From NCBI RefSeq assembly GCF_001577775.1, contig NZ_CP010835.1, positions 310,001 through 374,000 of the forward strand: a DNA stretch of 64,000 bases, read 5' to 3'. Position 1 is the first letter of the stretch; each line of letters starts with the position of its first letter. Below the pieces are notes generated by a model, which made no database searches, had not been told where the DNA came from, and saw only the letters and a list, made by a program, of their open reading frames with translations. This DNA comes from Pyrococcus kukulkanii. Lineage in GTDB: Archaea > Methanobacteriota_B > Thermococci > Thermococcales > Thermococcaceae. A program made the position numbers and the translations under genes. Below are positions 1 through 9,151 of the stretch, piece after piece.

Positions 1-735
1 CCGTACTTGGACGAGAACATGAACGAGTACAGGAAGCTTGAGGAGTTCCTGGGGGTTAAGGTTGGAGAGGAAATTGCAAGGGACAACTACAGATTGATTC
101 CCTTCGTAAGCGTTGATGCTGAAGGGATAGACAGGATGATCACCAGGAACGTCGTTAGGGAGGTCAAGGGAGGAGAGCCAATAGCCTGGGTTGGAGAGAA
201 GGTTGTTGGTGCCCTCGTCAAGAAGGGGAAAGGTTCTGCTGTGATCCTGGGTTTCAGGCTTCAGTACTACTCAAGCTATCATGACATGCACAGGAAGTTC
301 GTTGACAAGATCCTAGAGTTGCAGGGAGTTGAGAGGGACTTTAAAGTTACGGATAGGGATATCATCGTTATACCAAGGGGTAACTACCTTGCGGTTATCA
401 ATCCGAGGGGCCACACCGTCAAGGGCAGGATAAGCTACAACGGCATCGAGTTTCCCAAGCTTGCGGAGCTTGAGATGAGGAATAGGGGCGTGCTCTTTCT
501 GCCTGTGAACGTTAAGTACGGTAATTACGAGATCGTCTACTCAACCGCTACGGTCGTTGGTTACGAAGATGGCAAGATAACGTTCAGGAACCACCTAAGC
601 GACACTTCCGAAGTTGCCATTAAGGGGGACGTTAGGGGTGTTGAGAACGGTGAAATTATAGAGGAGAAGCAGGAGGGCGAAGTTACAACGTTGATTGTCA
701 GACACTCCAGCGAATTTACTCTTCTCCTTCGCTAA
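1..735 (+). CDS. glmA: C-terminal part of GH35-type exo-beta-D-glucosaminidase (5' partial)
   Basis: The frame is open from the left edge, so only about 244 C-terminal residues are present and no start can be assigned. The segment resembles the C-terminal beta-rich part of the Thermococcales exo-beta-D-glucosaminidase that removes glucosamine from chitosan oligosaccharides in chitin degradation. The motif GFRLQYYSSYHDMHRK (around residue 80) looks like the end of a glutamine-amidotransferase-like domain in large glycosidases. The catalytic glutamates would lie outside the window. Its last 20 bp overlap the convergent RIO2 gene. The name rests on memory of the family and of the neighbouring gene order, not on catalytic residues. 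Confidence 0.6.
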   Translation, partial: PYLDENMNEYRKLEEFLGVKVGEEIARDNYRLIPFVSVDAEGIDRMITRNVVREVKGGEPIAWVGEKVVGALVKKGKGSAVILGFRLQYYSSYHDMHRKFVDKILELQGVERDFKVTDRDIIVIPRGNYLAVINPRGHTVKGRISYNGIEFPKLAELEMRNRGVLFLPVNVKYGNYEIVYSTATVVGYEDGKITFRNHLSDTSEVAIKGDVRGVENGEIIEEKQEGEVTTLIVRHSSEFTLLLR

Positions 736-1657
736 CCTCTTTCCTTCCAACCAGCCATGCATCATAGAACCTTTTCCATTCTTCCTCAAAGTCCCTCTTT
801 ACTCCCCATCTTCTCCTGAAGGCATTTAGCAGGACGGTTATGTCCCTCTTCAGTAGGTTTAGGCTTTCGGGATTTGCGCAACTTGAGTATTGGGCCCAAT
901 CTATTATCAGAATATCATTATCGTCGGTTAGGACTATATTGAACTCGCTCATATCCCCGTGAACTATCCCGAACCTGACTATCTTTTCATACTCATCAAG
1001 AACTTTCCCCAGGATTTCACCTGCTTCCTCCCTCGTAAGATCGGTATCCCTTAGATCCGCAAGTTCAACTCCGCTGATGAACTCCATAACTATTGCATGT
1101 CTGTTCCAAGCTATCGGCTTTGGAACCTTTGCGAATGGGCTTAATAGAACGAGGGCCTCATGCTCCTTTTTCGCTATCAACCTTGAAACGTACAGCCAGC
1201 TCTTATGATGCTTATCCGCGAATACATCACTGTGGTAACCTGCCTTTCTCGCACTCGTCCTCTCCCCTATCCTATTGAACTTAACAGCAACCTTCTCTCC
1301 GGAGGGAGTTAGGGCAACGTATACGTCTGCATCCTTTCCAACCCCTATTTGAGTGGTCGATATCGCCTCGATGACACCCTTCTTTGCGAAGGCCCTAATG
1401 GCGAGTGCATCGTATCCATGTATCGTTAGTTGGTAACCTATGTATCCCATATCACTCCTCCTAATTACCAAGCCCCAGTTGTCTAATCTCCCAAGTCTGT
1501 GACTTGCGCTTTCTGCATCCATCCTGGCAAACTTGGCAATTTCCTCTAGGGGAACCCATTTATAATACCTCATCTTAAGCTCTACACCCCTGAGTAACCT
1601 GAAGTCTATGTCCTTAAGCTTGGGATAAGCTTCAAGGGCTAAGAGTTTGCTGACCAT
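716..1657 (-). CDS. rio2: RIO2 family atypical serine/threonine protein kinase
   Basis: A 313-residue protein with an N-terminal winged helix (about 1-85) followed by a RIO kinase domain. The nucleotide loop GVGKDADVY lies at 105-113, the catalytic loop HGDMSEFN at 233-240 and the metal-binding IDWAQ at 252-256; all key residues are intact. RIO2 acts in maturation of the small ribosomal subunit. The ATG at 1657 has a GAGGT box upstream and a TATA-like TTTAAAAA around 1676-1685. It is divergent from the DUF835 gene and overlaps the glycosidase gene tail to tail. Confidence 0.95.
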   Translation of the reverse strand: MVSKLLALEAYPKLKDIDFRLLRGVELKMRYYKWVPLEEIAKFARMDAESASHRLGRLDNWGLVIRRSDMGYIGYQLTIHGYDALAIRAFAKKGVIEAISTTQIGVGKDADVYVALTPSGEKVAVKFNRIGERTSARKAGYHSDVFADKHHKSWLYVSRLIAKKEHEALVLLSPFAKVPKPIAWNRHAIVMEFISGVELADLRDTDLTREEAGEILGKVLDEYEKIVRFGIVHGDMSEFNIVLTDDNDILIIDWAQYSSCANPESLNLLKRDITVLLNAFRRRWGVKRDFEEEWKRFYDAWLVGRKEVSEGEE

Positions 1658-1771
1658 CGGTACTACCTCTGCTAAGTTTTTTTAAACCTCTCCCTTTGTC
1701 CAGAAATATTTATTAGTTTAAAATGTTACAGTTTCCCTTTGACTTGGGAGGAACACGTAAGGTGGGTAGAT

Positions 1772-2833
1772 ATGGACGTGTTAACCATTGTTAGAATAAT
1801 AACGATATTGGTAAGGGTGGCCGGTGCATTTTGGTTGATACGCTTATACCACCAAGTTGGAAGGAAATCAGCTGTTGTTCTTGCTCTTGGGTTGCTTGCG
1901 TATTCTTTCCACACCCTAAGCGACATACTTGAGGCCACTTTAATGAATGAGATATCCATAGCCATGACATCTACCTTATTTATGCTGATGGCAAGCGTAA
2001 TTACAATAGAGGAGGAGGGAGAGTTCCCATCATTCTTCACGTTTGCATTGTTCTCTCTAACTCCGCTTATATTGATTACCTATACAATAGTAGTTGGAGA
2101 GATCTTTGATTCAAAGATGCTCACGATCTTGGGTGTTGTTTATGGGATCTCAGGATTTTTCATCTTTTTCTCTGGTGTCATAATATGGAGGCTAAAGGAG
2201 ATATTTGGAAGGAAGATGCTTGTACTTTCAGGATCCTTAGCTTTGATAGGACTTCACCAAATGGACTACCCATTCTTAAGGCCAATCCCCTGGTTCGCCC
2301 CGATAGGGTTTACTATAGCCACGGTACTAACTCTAACGCTCTTGTACGGTATATTTGTGGTGTTTAGAAGTGAGGTTTACTTTCGGCGTCATCCCCCTAC
2401 AACGTCTGAGCTTAAGGAGGGGTCTTTTCTTGTTAGCTCCGATTACTTTAACAGGACAATGATGCCAAAGCTCAAAGAGTTCCCGGTGTTGGCATTTGTA
2501 AGGAATATCCAAGGTTCCGACGCTTGGTATAAGTACTTCGTAACTAGGGCTGTATCCAATTATGAAAAGGACATAAGCCCTACGGATCTTCCTAGAATGC
2601 TTGAACTTTCAAAGAGATATCTACAAGCGTCTAAAGGAGGTGTTATCGTTATTGACTGTCCCGAGTACCTTGCCTTATACAATGGCTTCGAGGCTTTACT
2701 CAAATTCCTGGCAACTCTGAGGGATATGGTTGTTGTTTATAAAGGAACGCTGATAGTAATAACGGAGAGAGGGGTGTGGGAAGATAGGCAATGGGTATTG
2801 TTGACGAAAATACTTCGGGAAAAATCTCTCTAG
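1772..2833 (+). CDS. DUF835 membrane protein
   Basis: About 353 residues. The N-terminal two thirds hold roughly seven hydrophobic segments, including a paired transmembrane stretch at 95-150, and the C-terminal ~150 residues are a soluble DUF835 domain (motifs GSFLVSSDYF, KGGVIVIDCPEYL). A longer frame begins with TTG at 1739, but TAAGGTGGG at 1758-1765 sits six bases before ATG 1772, which decides the start. The AT-rich stretch near 1707-1720 can serve as TATA box. DUF835 proteins are archaeal and of unknown role; a membrane sensor is a guess. Confidence 0.75.
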   Translation: MDVLTIVRIITILVRVAGAFWLIRLYHQVGRKSAVVLALGLLAYSFHTLSDILEATLMNEISIAMTSTLFMLMASVITIEEEGEFPSFFTFALFSLTPLILITYTIVVGEIFDSKMLTILGVVYGISGFFIFFSGVIIWRLKEIFGRKMLVLSGSLALIGLHQMDYPFLRPIPWFAPIGFTIATVLTLTLLYGIFVVFRSEVYFRRHPPTTSELKEGSFLVSSDYFNRTMMPKLKEFPVLAFVRNIQGSDAWYKYFVTRAVSNYEKDISPTDLPRMLELSKRYLQASKGGVIVIDCPEYLALYNGFEALLKFLATLRDMVVVYKGTLIVITERGVWEDRQWVLLTKILREKSL

Positions 2834-2914
2834 ATTTTACGCGAATATGGAGAAAATTGAATTTCCCTGTTATATCAGTAAAGTTTTTAATGCTTGCATT
2901 ATGAACATTCAGCG

Positions 2915-4414
2915 ATGATTAGGAAGAGGAAAGCCATTGTGCTAACTTTGGCAATCGCTATCTTGGCAGTATCATTTGCTGGGTGGAAACACTCCACCAT
3001 CACACTTCAGGGAAGAAAGTGCCAAGCGTACGTAGTCTTGATGGGTGAGGATGGGTATTTCGAGCTTGCAGATTTTAATATATCCCTTGGGAATGTGAGT
3101 ATAACTCCCTTTAACGTGAATACTCCCTTTCTTTTAACTTCAGATACATGCAACGTTACAGTCTCTGGGACGGCAGTTGGGTGGAGCGGGGTAAGATTTA
3201 ACATCACGGGAAGTCTACACCTCCAACCTAGGACCGTTACCTTTCTCAAGCTTCACCACTATCCCAGCAGGTTTGTAGTGTTGGAAGGGGAGCGCATTCC
3301 ACTGTCATCTCTTCCTAGGACATTCTTTGCTAATCATAGTAAGTTGAAGGAGGAGATAATAGGAACCTACGGTGATGATATGATAAAAGATTTCCTTAGG
3401 AAGAATAAAGTCCTGAGGGAGAAGTACCTTAATCTATGGCTTAAAACAGGCAATCTCACGTATTTGCAGGCCTACAGGGATCTTTCCTACCACTTAGATA
3501 TGCTAGTTTTCTTGTACAGGCTGGGCAAATTGGACGAGAAAAGTTTTAGGTACATTTCGCTGGGTCTCATAGCAACGACGTATTATTATGAAACGTTCCA
3601 GAGGCCTGGGCATAAGGACATGTCCATGGTCTTCTCCAACTGGTCTCCTTACTATGGGACGATAAAGATCGTTGACGGTCCGATAAATTTAACCCTCCCC
3701 TTTGTTTATTATAGGGCGAGGGGATTTAATCTATATCCAGTCTCCGCGGTTCACTGGGCCGAGGAAAGTTGGAGAAAAGGTAAGATAAATGTGATGCTCT
3801 CAATATTAAACGACTTAACCCCATTTATACGGGAAGGAGAGTACCATGGGGTTAAATATACCTATCTTCCTGTATACTTCCACTTTCAGAACTCAAGCAT
3901 CCCCTGGGTTTCTGGATACTCTCAAGGGGTAGCCTGCGGTATGTATGCTATTGCTTATAATATCACAAAGGATGAACAATACCTAAGGCTTGCAACCCTG
4001 TTCTTCAACTCGTTTAAGGTTCCAGTTGACTATGGAGGCTTTGTAATTGAAAGTGAATTTGGACCATGGATACTTGAGTATCCTTATTACCCCACTCAGC
4101 TTGTTCTTAATGGCCACATAATATCGGCGAGGGGTTTGTATTATTACTATGAGGTAACGGGAGATCGGGAGGCTTTGAAACTTTTTTTGACCTACGTGGA
4201 GTCAGTTAAAAGAGCTCTACCCTATTTTGATACTGGAAATTGGAGCCGTTACGCCATCATTTACAATTCCTCGAGTGTTTTCTATCACAGGCTTCACATA
4301 AGGTTACTCTACTGGCTCTACAGGGTAACTGGGGATGAAACGTTCTTAGAGTACGCGAAAAAGTGGAATGAATACTTGGTTAAAAGAGGGTTAAAGCCGG
4401 AGAATCTTGTATAA
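2915..4414 (+). CDS. Secreted or membrane-anchored D-glucuronyl C5-epimerase-like protein
   Basis: About 499 residues. A positively charged N-terminus (MIRKRK) and a hydrophobic helix give a signal anchor, followed by a beta-rich region to about residue 125 and an alpha-helical repeat region resembling the C5-epimerase C-terminal family (PF06662-like; motifs YYGTIKI, GYSQGVA, YPTQLVLNGHI). Such proteins act on hexuronic acid residues of polysaccharides, so an outside role on surface glycans is inferred. TTG 2894 is in frame, but ATG 2915 lies one TATA distance below TTTTTAATG (2884-2892), suggesting a leaderless or short-leader start. It overlaps the UPF0200 gene by 24 bp at the 3' end. Confidence 0.7.
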   Translation: MIRKRKAIVLTLAIAILAVSFAGWKHSTITLQGRKCQAYVVLMGEDGYFELADFNISLGNVSITPFNVNTPFLLTSDTCNVTVSGTAVGWSGVRFNITGSLHLQPRTVTFLKLHHYPSRFVVLEGERIPLSSLPRTFFANHSKLKEEIIGTYGDDMIKDFLRKNKVLREKYLNLWLKTGNLTYLQAYRDLSYHLDMLVFLYRLGKLDEKSFRYISLGLIATTYYYETFQRPGHKDMSMVFSNWSPYYGTIKIVDGPINLTLPFVYYRARGFNLYPVSAVHWAEESWRKGKINVMLSILNDLTPFIREGEYHGVKYTYLPVYFHFQNSSIPWVSGYSQGVACGMYAIAYNITKDEQYLRLATLFFNSFKVPVDYGGFVIESEFGPWILEYPYYPTQLVLNGHIISARGLYYYYEVTGDREALKLFLTYVESVKRALPYFDTGNWSRYAIIYNSSSVFYHRLHIRLLYWLYRVTGDETFLEYAKKWNEYLVKRGLKPENLV

Positions 4415-4954
4415 CTTTTCCCTCAACTCTTCAATGGAACCTTCATTGACTATTACGAAATCGGCAATTTCCTTGAGTTTTGAAGTCTGGTACAGCTTCT
4501 CTTCCCATTCGTCGAACCTTAGTAGGTCTTCAAGTGTCTCTATAGTCTTGTCCTTATCTGCATTTCTTCTTCTTAGCCTTTCGAACCTTATTTCGGGCCT
4601 AGCTTCAACGTATATAAGCATTCCTCCCATCTCTTTGATTTTCTCTGACTCTCCTATGGATCTAACTCCATCTATTGCTATGTTCTTACAGTGCCTGAGC
4701 TTATCAACGGCAAGCCTTATTAGCACGTCCTCTCCGTACTTCTCCTTTAATATTCTGCCCAATTCAATCAAATTTTCCCTCGTTGGCTCTCCCTTGAACT
4801 CCACTTCGGGAACCCAGGAATAATCTTTAGTGTTGCCCGTGAGTATGTCAATTAAAGGCTCACTACAGCTTATCCTGCAAAAGCCACGTTCCTCAAGCAA
4901 CTTCGCCACCGTGGTTTTTCCGGCGGCAATTTTACCGGCTATACCTACTATCAT
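4391..4954 (-). CDS. UPF0200 dephospho-CoA kinase-like P-loop protein
   Basis: A small nucleoside/dephospho-CoA-kinase-like NTPase of about 187 residues. The Walker A motif GIAGKIAAGKTT is at the N-terminus, GVRS and a basic LID-like ERLRRRNADKDKT follow. I chose ATG 4954 because it overlaps the upstream stop as ATGA and places the P-loop at the usual distance; GTG 4969 is possible. UPF0200 is widespread in archaea, and its substrate is not settled; a role in CoA synthesis has been suggested for related proteins. It is the last gene of a run with the next three on the minus strand. Confidence 0.85.
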   Translation of the reverse strand: MIVGIAGKIAAGKTTVAKLLEERGFCRISCSEPLIDILTGNTKDYSWVPEVEFKGEPTRENLIELGRILKEKYGEDVLIRLAVDKLRHCKNIAIDGVRSIGESEKIKEMGGMLIYVEARPEIRFERLRRRNADKDKTIETLEDLLRFDEWEEKLYQTSKLKEIADFVIVNEGSIEELREKLYKILRL

Positions 4955-5742
4955 CTCTTCCAGCCCCACCTAATTATCCTTGCTCCATCAGTTGCCTCCA
5001 TAAGTCCCTCCGATATCATCTTAACAACGTAGTCAAGTAAATCGGCCTTGTTAAAGATAGCAGGCCTAGATTCGCCGAACAGATACTTGAGCTCAAAGTA
5101 CCCTATTCTTAGGAACCTTATAGGATTTATCAATACCACCTTATCAAACCTTGCCGGGAATGCGAACTCCGAGAGTATTATCTCCTCGTCCTTCACTAAA
5201 CTTTTCAAAAACTCTTCGCTTGGGAAAAATACTTCCCTTATCGATCTGTCCACCGGTATAAAGGACAGCTTGGGAAATGAATATCTAACTCCATAAACTT
5301 GGCTTTCGATTCCAAAGGTATTTGCGAAACCAAGCAATGCCTTCGCGTTAAAAGTCAAGAATACAATCCCTTTGGTGCTCTTTTTAGGATTAGGCCATTT
5401 CCTAGGGGGAAAGTTGAATTCAGCCTTTATAAAAGGGATAAGGAAGTCGAGGCCATGTTCCTCGGCAAAGTTTAGACTTCTTTCAAGTTGCATTCTCTTA
5501 AGTATTAAGTCCAGGGTCGTGTAAACGCTAACCATCTTCACGCCCAGGATCTCCTTGAGCTTGCCTATAACTAGGCTACTCCCGATTATGACGCTCTTGT
5601 CCGTTCTGTCGTGGGCTATTATAAACAGCTTGTCCTCTTCCCTGTCGTACCTCACCTCATCTATCTCAAAGGGAGTAACCGGCAGCCCATGCTCCCTTCT
5701 TATTTGAATGACTAACTCCTCAATCTCCTCCTTGCTGAACAT
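4951..5742 (-). CDS. Conserved hypothetical protein
   Basis: About 263 residues, soluble, without recognised motif. A short N-terminal helical part (MFSKEEIEELVIQIRREHG) is followed by a mixed alpha/beta region with a central RKWPNPKKSTKG basic loop. The start at 5742 has GAGGTG at 5750-5755; a TTG at 5757 is less likely. It overlaps the downstream kinase by the ATGA arrangement and sits close to the TauE-like permease, so the three are probably one transcript. I do not recognise the family and assign no function. Confidence 0.7.
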   Translation of the reverse strand: MFSKEEIEELVIQIRREHGLPVTPFEIDEVRYDREEDKLFIIAHDRTDKSVIIGSSLVIGKLKEILGVKMVSVYTTLDLILKRMQLERSLNFAEEHGLDFLIPFIKAEFNFPPRKWPNPKKSTKGIVFLTFNAKALLGFANTFGIESQVYGVRYSFPKLSFIPVDRSIREVFFPSEEFLKSLVKDEEIILSEFAFPARFDKVVLINPIRFLRIGYFELKYLFGESRPAIFNKADLLDYVVKMISEGLMEATDGARIIRWGWKR

Positions 5743-5743
5743 C

Positions 5744-6508
5744 TCATGGCACCTCAAAGCCGAGCCCTTTTAGTATCATCCTTAATGCGAGAATCACCAT
5801 TACCACGGCAAAGGCATTCTTTAAGCTCTTAGCCTTAATTCTCTTCGCTATCCTAGCTCCAAGCTGAGCTCCAACAATGAGCCCCGGAACTAGAAGGGGT
5901 AGCCATTGTACTTCAACGTTGCCAAGGAGGTAGTGCTTTATTGCGCTACTCGTCGATGTAAAAACTATCGTGAAGCTTGATGTGGCAACGGCGTAGTGTA
6001 TGGGCATTCCGAGCCAAGTTAAGAATGGAACGTTTATTATCCCTCCTCCAACTCCCAAAAGTCCACTCACTACCCCGGCAAAGAAGCCTCCTAGGGGAAT
6101 TACTTTTTCGTTTACCTTAACGTCCCTAATTCTAATTTGAGTTGGTTCTACGGGCTTCTTCTTGTAAACTCTGTAGGCCACGGGAATGAGGGCGAGCCCA
6201 AAGATGACCTTCAGTTGCCTCGCCGGGATGAAGGAGGTAAGCCAGGCCCCTATGTATGCACCTACTATTGCGGTGCTTGCAAGTAATAGGCCTGCCTTAT
6301 AGTGTATCCTTCGCTGCTTATGGTAGGCGTAGGAGGAGCTTAATGCGGTAAACACTATGCTCGCGCTTGAAGTCCCTATTGCGTGGTGAATTTCAACCCC
6401 GACTATGTTCAATATTGGAACTAGGAGGAAACCCCCACCGAGGCCGAATAAGGCTGCGAGGGTTCCAACGAGAATTCCAACTCCAAAGTAGCCCAGGTAC
6501 TCAATCAT
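5744..6508 (-). CDS. TauE/SafE family membrane permease
   Basis: A 254-residue integral membrane protein with about eight hydrophobic segments arranged as two similar halves. Each half carries a glycine-rich signature (FGLGGGFLLVP near 22-32, LGVGGGIINVP near 151-161) typical of the TauE/SafE (DUF81) family of anion or sulfite exporters. The substrate cannot be read from sequence. Its stop overlaps the leader of the next minus-strand gene, so co-transcription with 4951-5742 is likely. Confidence 0.88.
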   Translation of the reverse strand: MIEYLGYFGVGILVGTLAALFGLGGGFLLVPILNIVGVEIHHAIGTSSASIVFTALSSSYAYHKQRRIHYKAGLLLASTAIVGAYIGAWLTSFIPARQLKVIFGLALIPVAYRVYKKKPVEPTQIRIRDVKVNEKVIPLGGFFAGVVSGLLGVGGGIINVPFLTWLGMPIHYAVATSSFTIVFTSTSSAIKHYLLGNVEVQWLPLLVPGLIVGAQLGARIAKRIKAKSLKNAFAVVMVILALRMILKGLGFEVP

Positions 6509-6519
6509 TAGTGGCCCTC

Positions 6520-7512
6520 CTAGAGTTCGAAGGTTATCGCCTCTATGAGCTTTATCAGCGCTTCAAGATCCCTTAAGTGAAGCATCTCAACCTCGCTGTG
6601 AAGGTACTTTATTGGAACGCTTAAAGCGAGAACCTTTGCCTTGTGCTGGAACGCTGAGGCATCTGTTCCTCCCCCTGTAACGCCGATCTGTATTGGAATA
6701 TCGTTCTTCTCAGCTATCTCAAGCACATTTTTGACTAGATCCCTGGAGTAGATTGCAGAATTATCAACGGCCCTTATAACCGGCCCCTTGCCGAGAGCAA
6801 CATCACCCGTCAATTCATTACAGCAGGCGAAGGAGTCTATTGCGAAGGCGTACCTGGGGCTGTGAGTGTTCGCTAGGAACTTCGCGCCTTTAAGCCCTAC
6901 CTCCTCCTGAACAGTAAAGGCGAAGATGACCTTCTTTTCAAGCTCGTGGTCAACAAGGTCTTTTATTGCCTCAATTAATGCAACAACCCCAAATCTATCG
7001 TCGAGGGATCTTGTCGAGACGTACTTGCCGTTCAAGACAGCGAAGTGCTTCTTGAACACCGCGTAGTCGAGGGGCTTAATTCCTAGGGCATCAACTTCTT
7101 CCCTGCTCTCAGCTCCAACGTCAATAACCAGATCGTGCCAGGGCTTAACCCCTTTATCTCCCTTGATGTTTAGGTGGGGAGGGATTGCCCCAATAACTCC
7201 ATCCACCTTTCCATCTTCGGTTATAACATCTACATGCCTTCCGTACAACAGCCTGTCATCTATGCCTCCGATCTTCCTGAACCTTAGCTTTCCATCCTGG
7301 GTTACACCCGTGATTAAGAGGCCTATCTCATCCATGTGCGCCATGAATAGTATCTCCTCCTCTCCTTCCCCAACCTCCACTATCAGGTTTCCAATTTCAT
7401 CGATCTTGTAATCGGCGAAATCTTTTAGCTCCTCTATAATTACCTCCCTAACCTTTTCTTCGTAGCCTGAGATTCCTGGGGTTTGGGTCAGCTTTTTCAA
7501 CAACTCTATCAT
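6520..7512 (-). CDS. M42 family TET aminopeptidase (glutamyl/deblocking type)
   Basis: About 330 residues. Metal and catalytic residues of the M42 family are present: H and D in AHMDEIG, D in SLDDRFG, the EE pair in VQEEVGLKG, D in AIDSF and H in KYLHSEVEMLH. These enzymes form 12-subunit tetrahedral complexes that trim peptides in the cytosol. Gene position suggests the TET1 ortholog (acidic residue preference), which I recall as PH0519. ATG 7518 overlaps the upstream stop as ATGA but has GGAGGG directly against it; ATG 7512 has the proper spacing and is preferred. Operon with the dehydrogenase upstream. Confidence 0.92.
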   Translation of the reverse strand: MIELLKKLTQTPGISGYEEKVREVIIEELKDFADYKIDEIGNLIVEVGEGEEEILFMAHMDEIGLLITGVTQDGKLRFRKIGGIDDRLLYGRHVDVITEDGKVDGVIGAIPPHLNIKGDKGVKPWHDLVIDVGAESREEVDALGIKPLDYAVFKKHFAVLNGKYVSTRSLDDRFGVVALIEAIKDLVDHELEKKVIFAFTVQEEVGLKGAKFLANTHSPRYAFAIDSFACCNELTGDVALGKGPVIRAVDNSAIYSRDLVKNVLEIAEKNDIPIQIGVTGGGTDASAFQHKAKVLALSVPIKYLHSEVEMLHLRDLEALIKLIEAITFEL

Positions 7513-7514
7513 CT

Positions 7515-8519
7515 TCATCCCTCCAGCATCTTAACATCCTCTATGGGCCTGACCTTAACAACATCCCTATTCACTAAATCTTCGGGAATTTCTCCCCTAA
7601 GAATAGCGAGAAGGTTTTTAACTGCTTGAAATCCCATATCCTCCAACGCTTCCTTTGCCAGCCCGGCGTAGTGCGGTGTTAAGACGGTTTCCCATTCGTA
7701 CTCAAATAGTTCGTGCTCCTTAACTGGTTCCTCCTCGAATACGTCAGTTGCATAGCCTTTCAGCTTTCCCTCCCTCAATGCTTTCGTTAGTGCTTCCTCA
7801 TCAACTAAGGCTCCTCTTCCAATGTTGACGAGGTACTTTCCCTTTAGCTTCTCGATTCTCTCGGCGTTTATTATATGGTACGTCTCCTTGGTGAGCGGTA
7901 AAGCTAGGATTACTATGTCAACTTCCTCTAAGAGGTCATCTAAAGGTAGATACTTCACGCCTTTCCTTTCAACTTCCTCCTTCCTGTGCCTCGACCAGTA
8001 ATACAGGTCAACTCCGAAGGGGATCAGCCTTTTGGCTATGGCCCTTCCGATGGCTCCCATTCCAACTATCCCAACTTTCTTGCCGTAGAGCGTTTCTATC
8101 TCCTTGAACCCGCTCCAGACTACCCTGTGGCTCTCCCACTTTCCTTTCCTGAGGAATTTATCGGCGTAGTGTATCTTCCTCATGAGGTTTATGAGGAGGC
8201 CAACGGTGAACTCCGCCACGGCCTCGCTGAGAACCCCGGAAACCTTGGTTACGTATATACCCCTTCTCGTTGCTTCCTCAACGTCGACGTTGTCGTAACC
8301 CGCGGAGTGGCAGCTTATAACCTTCAGCTTCTCAGCCCTCTCCAAAACCCTTCTCGTAATCCTATTGAGGGGCGAAACTATTATCCCATCGTACTCCTTT
8401 ATCCTCTCGGCGAGCTCATCCTCGCTGGGGTAAAGGAGAACGTCAACGTCAACGTGCTTCTTTAACTCCTCAAGTGGTCTACTTTTCATCTTGAAAAGAA
8501 CGGCTACCTTAGGCCTCAT
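7515..8519 (-). CDS. D-isomer-specific 2-hydroxyacid dehydrogenase
   Basis: A 334-residue NAD(P)-dependent dehydrogenase. The Rossmann motif GIVGMGAIGRAIA is near residue 149; the catalytic set is R in NIGRGALVDEEAL, E in DVFEEEP and H in LTPHYAGL. It is a paralog of the glyoxylate reductase at 57848-58852 but differs in the substrate loop. GGTGGT lies before the ATG. The actual substrate (glycerate, phosphoglycerate or other 2-oxoacids) cannot be told. It probably shares a transcript with the TET aminopeptidase. Confidence 0.9.
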   Translation of the reverse strand: MRPKVAVLFKMKSRPLEELKKHVDVDVLLYPSEDELAERIKEYDGIIVSPLNRITRRVLERAEKLKVISCHSAGYDNVDVEEATRRGIYVTKVSGVLSEAVAEFTVGLLINLMRKIHYADKFLRKGKWESHRVVWSGFKEIETLYGKKVGIVGMGAIGRAIAKRLIPFGVDLYYWSRHRKEEVERKGVKYLPLDDLLEEVDIVILALPLTKETYHIINAERIEKLKGKYLVNIGRGALVDEEALTKALREGKLKGYATDVFEEEPVKEHELFEYEWETVLTPHYAGLAKEALEDMGFQAVKNLLAILRGEIPEDLVNRDVVKVRPIEDVKMLEG

Positions 8520-8590
8520 GAAACCACCGTTAAGATACTCATCGAAAAGAGATATAAGAAGGTTTTGATGAAGGAATTTTGGGTGGTTCT

Positions 8591-9100
8591 ATGGGCGTTG
8601 AGGAGCACAAAAAGGAGGCCCCCAGGACGTTTAAGTTCGGAGTAATAACGGTCAGCGATAAGGGAGCTAGGGGGGAAAGGGAGGACAAGGCGGGACCATT
8701 AATCGTGGAGGAGCTCTCTAAGCTCGGTGAAAATGTATACTACAAGATAGTCCCAGATGACAAGCTTGAGATTCTGGTAGCCTTGTTTGAGGCTGTGAAC
8801 AAGGGAGCAGATGTCGTCGTGACGACAGGAGGAACTGGAATAACGTCTACAGATGTAACGATAGAGGCCATAAGACCTTTATTCGACAAGGAGCTTAGCT
8901 TTGGCGAGATATTCAGACTGAAGAGCTATGAGGAGATAGGGAGTGCCGCAATCCTGACGAGGGCCACTGCAGGCATTATTAGGGGCAGGAACAGGATTGT
9001 CGTAGTGTTTGCCCTCCCAGGGAGCGTTAACGCAGTAAAAACTGGGCTGGAGATAATAAAGAGTGAGGCCTTCCACGTCCTCAAGCATGCCCGCGAGTGA
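8591..9100 (+). CDS. moaB: MoaB/Mog family molybdopterin (tungstopterin) adenylyltransferase
   Basis: About 169 residues of the MoaB/Mog fold. The motifs ITVSDKGARGEREDK and TTGGTGI, which bind molybdopterin and catalyse adenylation, are intact. In Thermococcales the product is the tungsten pterin cofactor of aldehyde oxidoreductases. GGGTGGT at 8580-8586 places the start at ATG 8591 rather than TTG 8579. It is divergent from the dehydrogenase; an AT-rich GATATAAG near 8550 can act as TATA box. Confidence 0.93.
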   Translation: MGVEEHKKEAPRTFKFGVITVSDKGARGEREDKAGPLIVEELSKLGENVYYKIVPDDKLEILVALFEAVNKGADVVVTTGGTGITSTDVTIEAIRPLFDKELSFGEIFRLKSYEEIGSAAILTRATAGIIRGRNRIVVVFALPGSVNAVKTGLEIIKSEAFHVLKHARE

Positions 9101-9116
9101 TTTTTCGAAACTTCTT

Positions 9117-9140
9117 TATATATAATCATGGTTATATATA
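9117..9140. promoter_or_regulatory. Palindromic operator over the TATA box of the DUF234 ATPase gene
   Basis: TATATATAA (9117-9125) and TTATATATA (9132-9140) are perfect inverted arms around TCATGG, and the inner CATG is itself self-complementary, so 22 of 24 positions are symmetrical. The element includes the TATA box and lies 11 bp before ATG 9152. AT-only arms could arise by chance in a promoter, but the same layout occurs at other ATPase genes in this window. Confidence 0.5.
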
Positions 9141-9151
9141 ATGGGGATTAG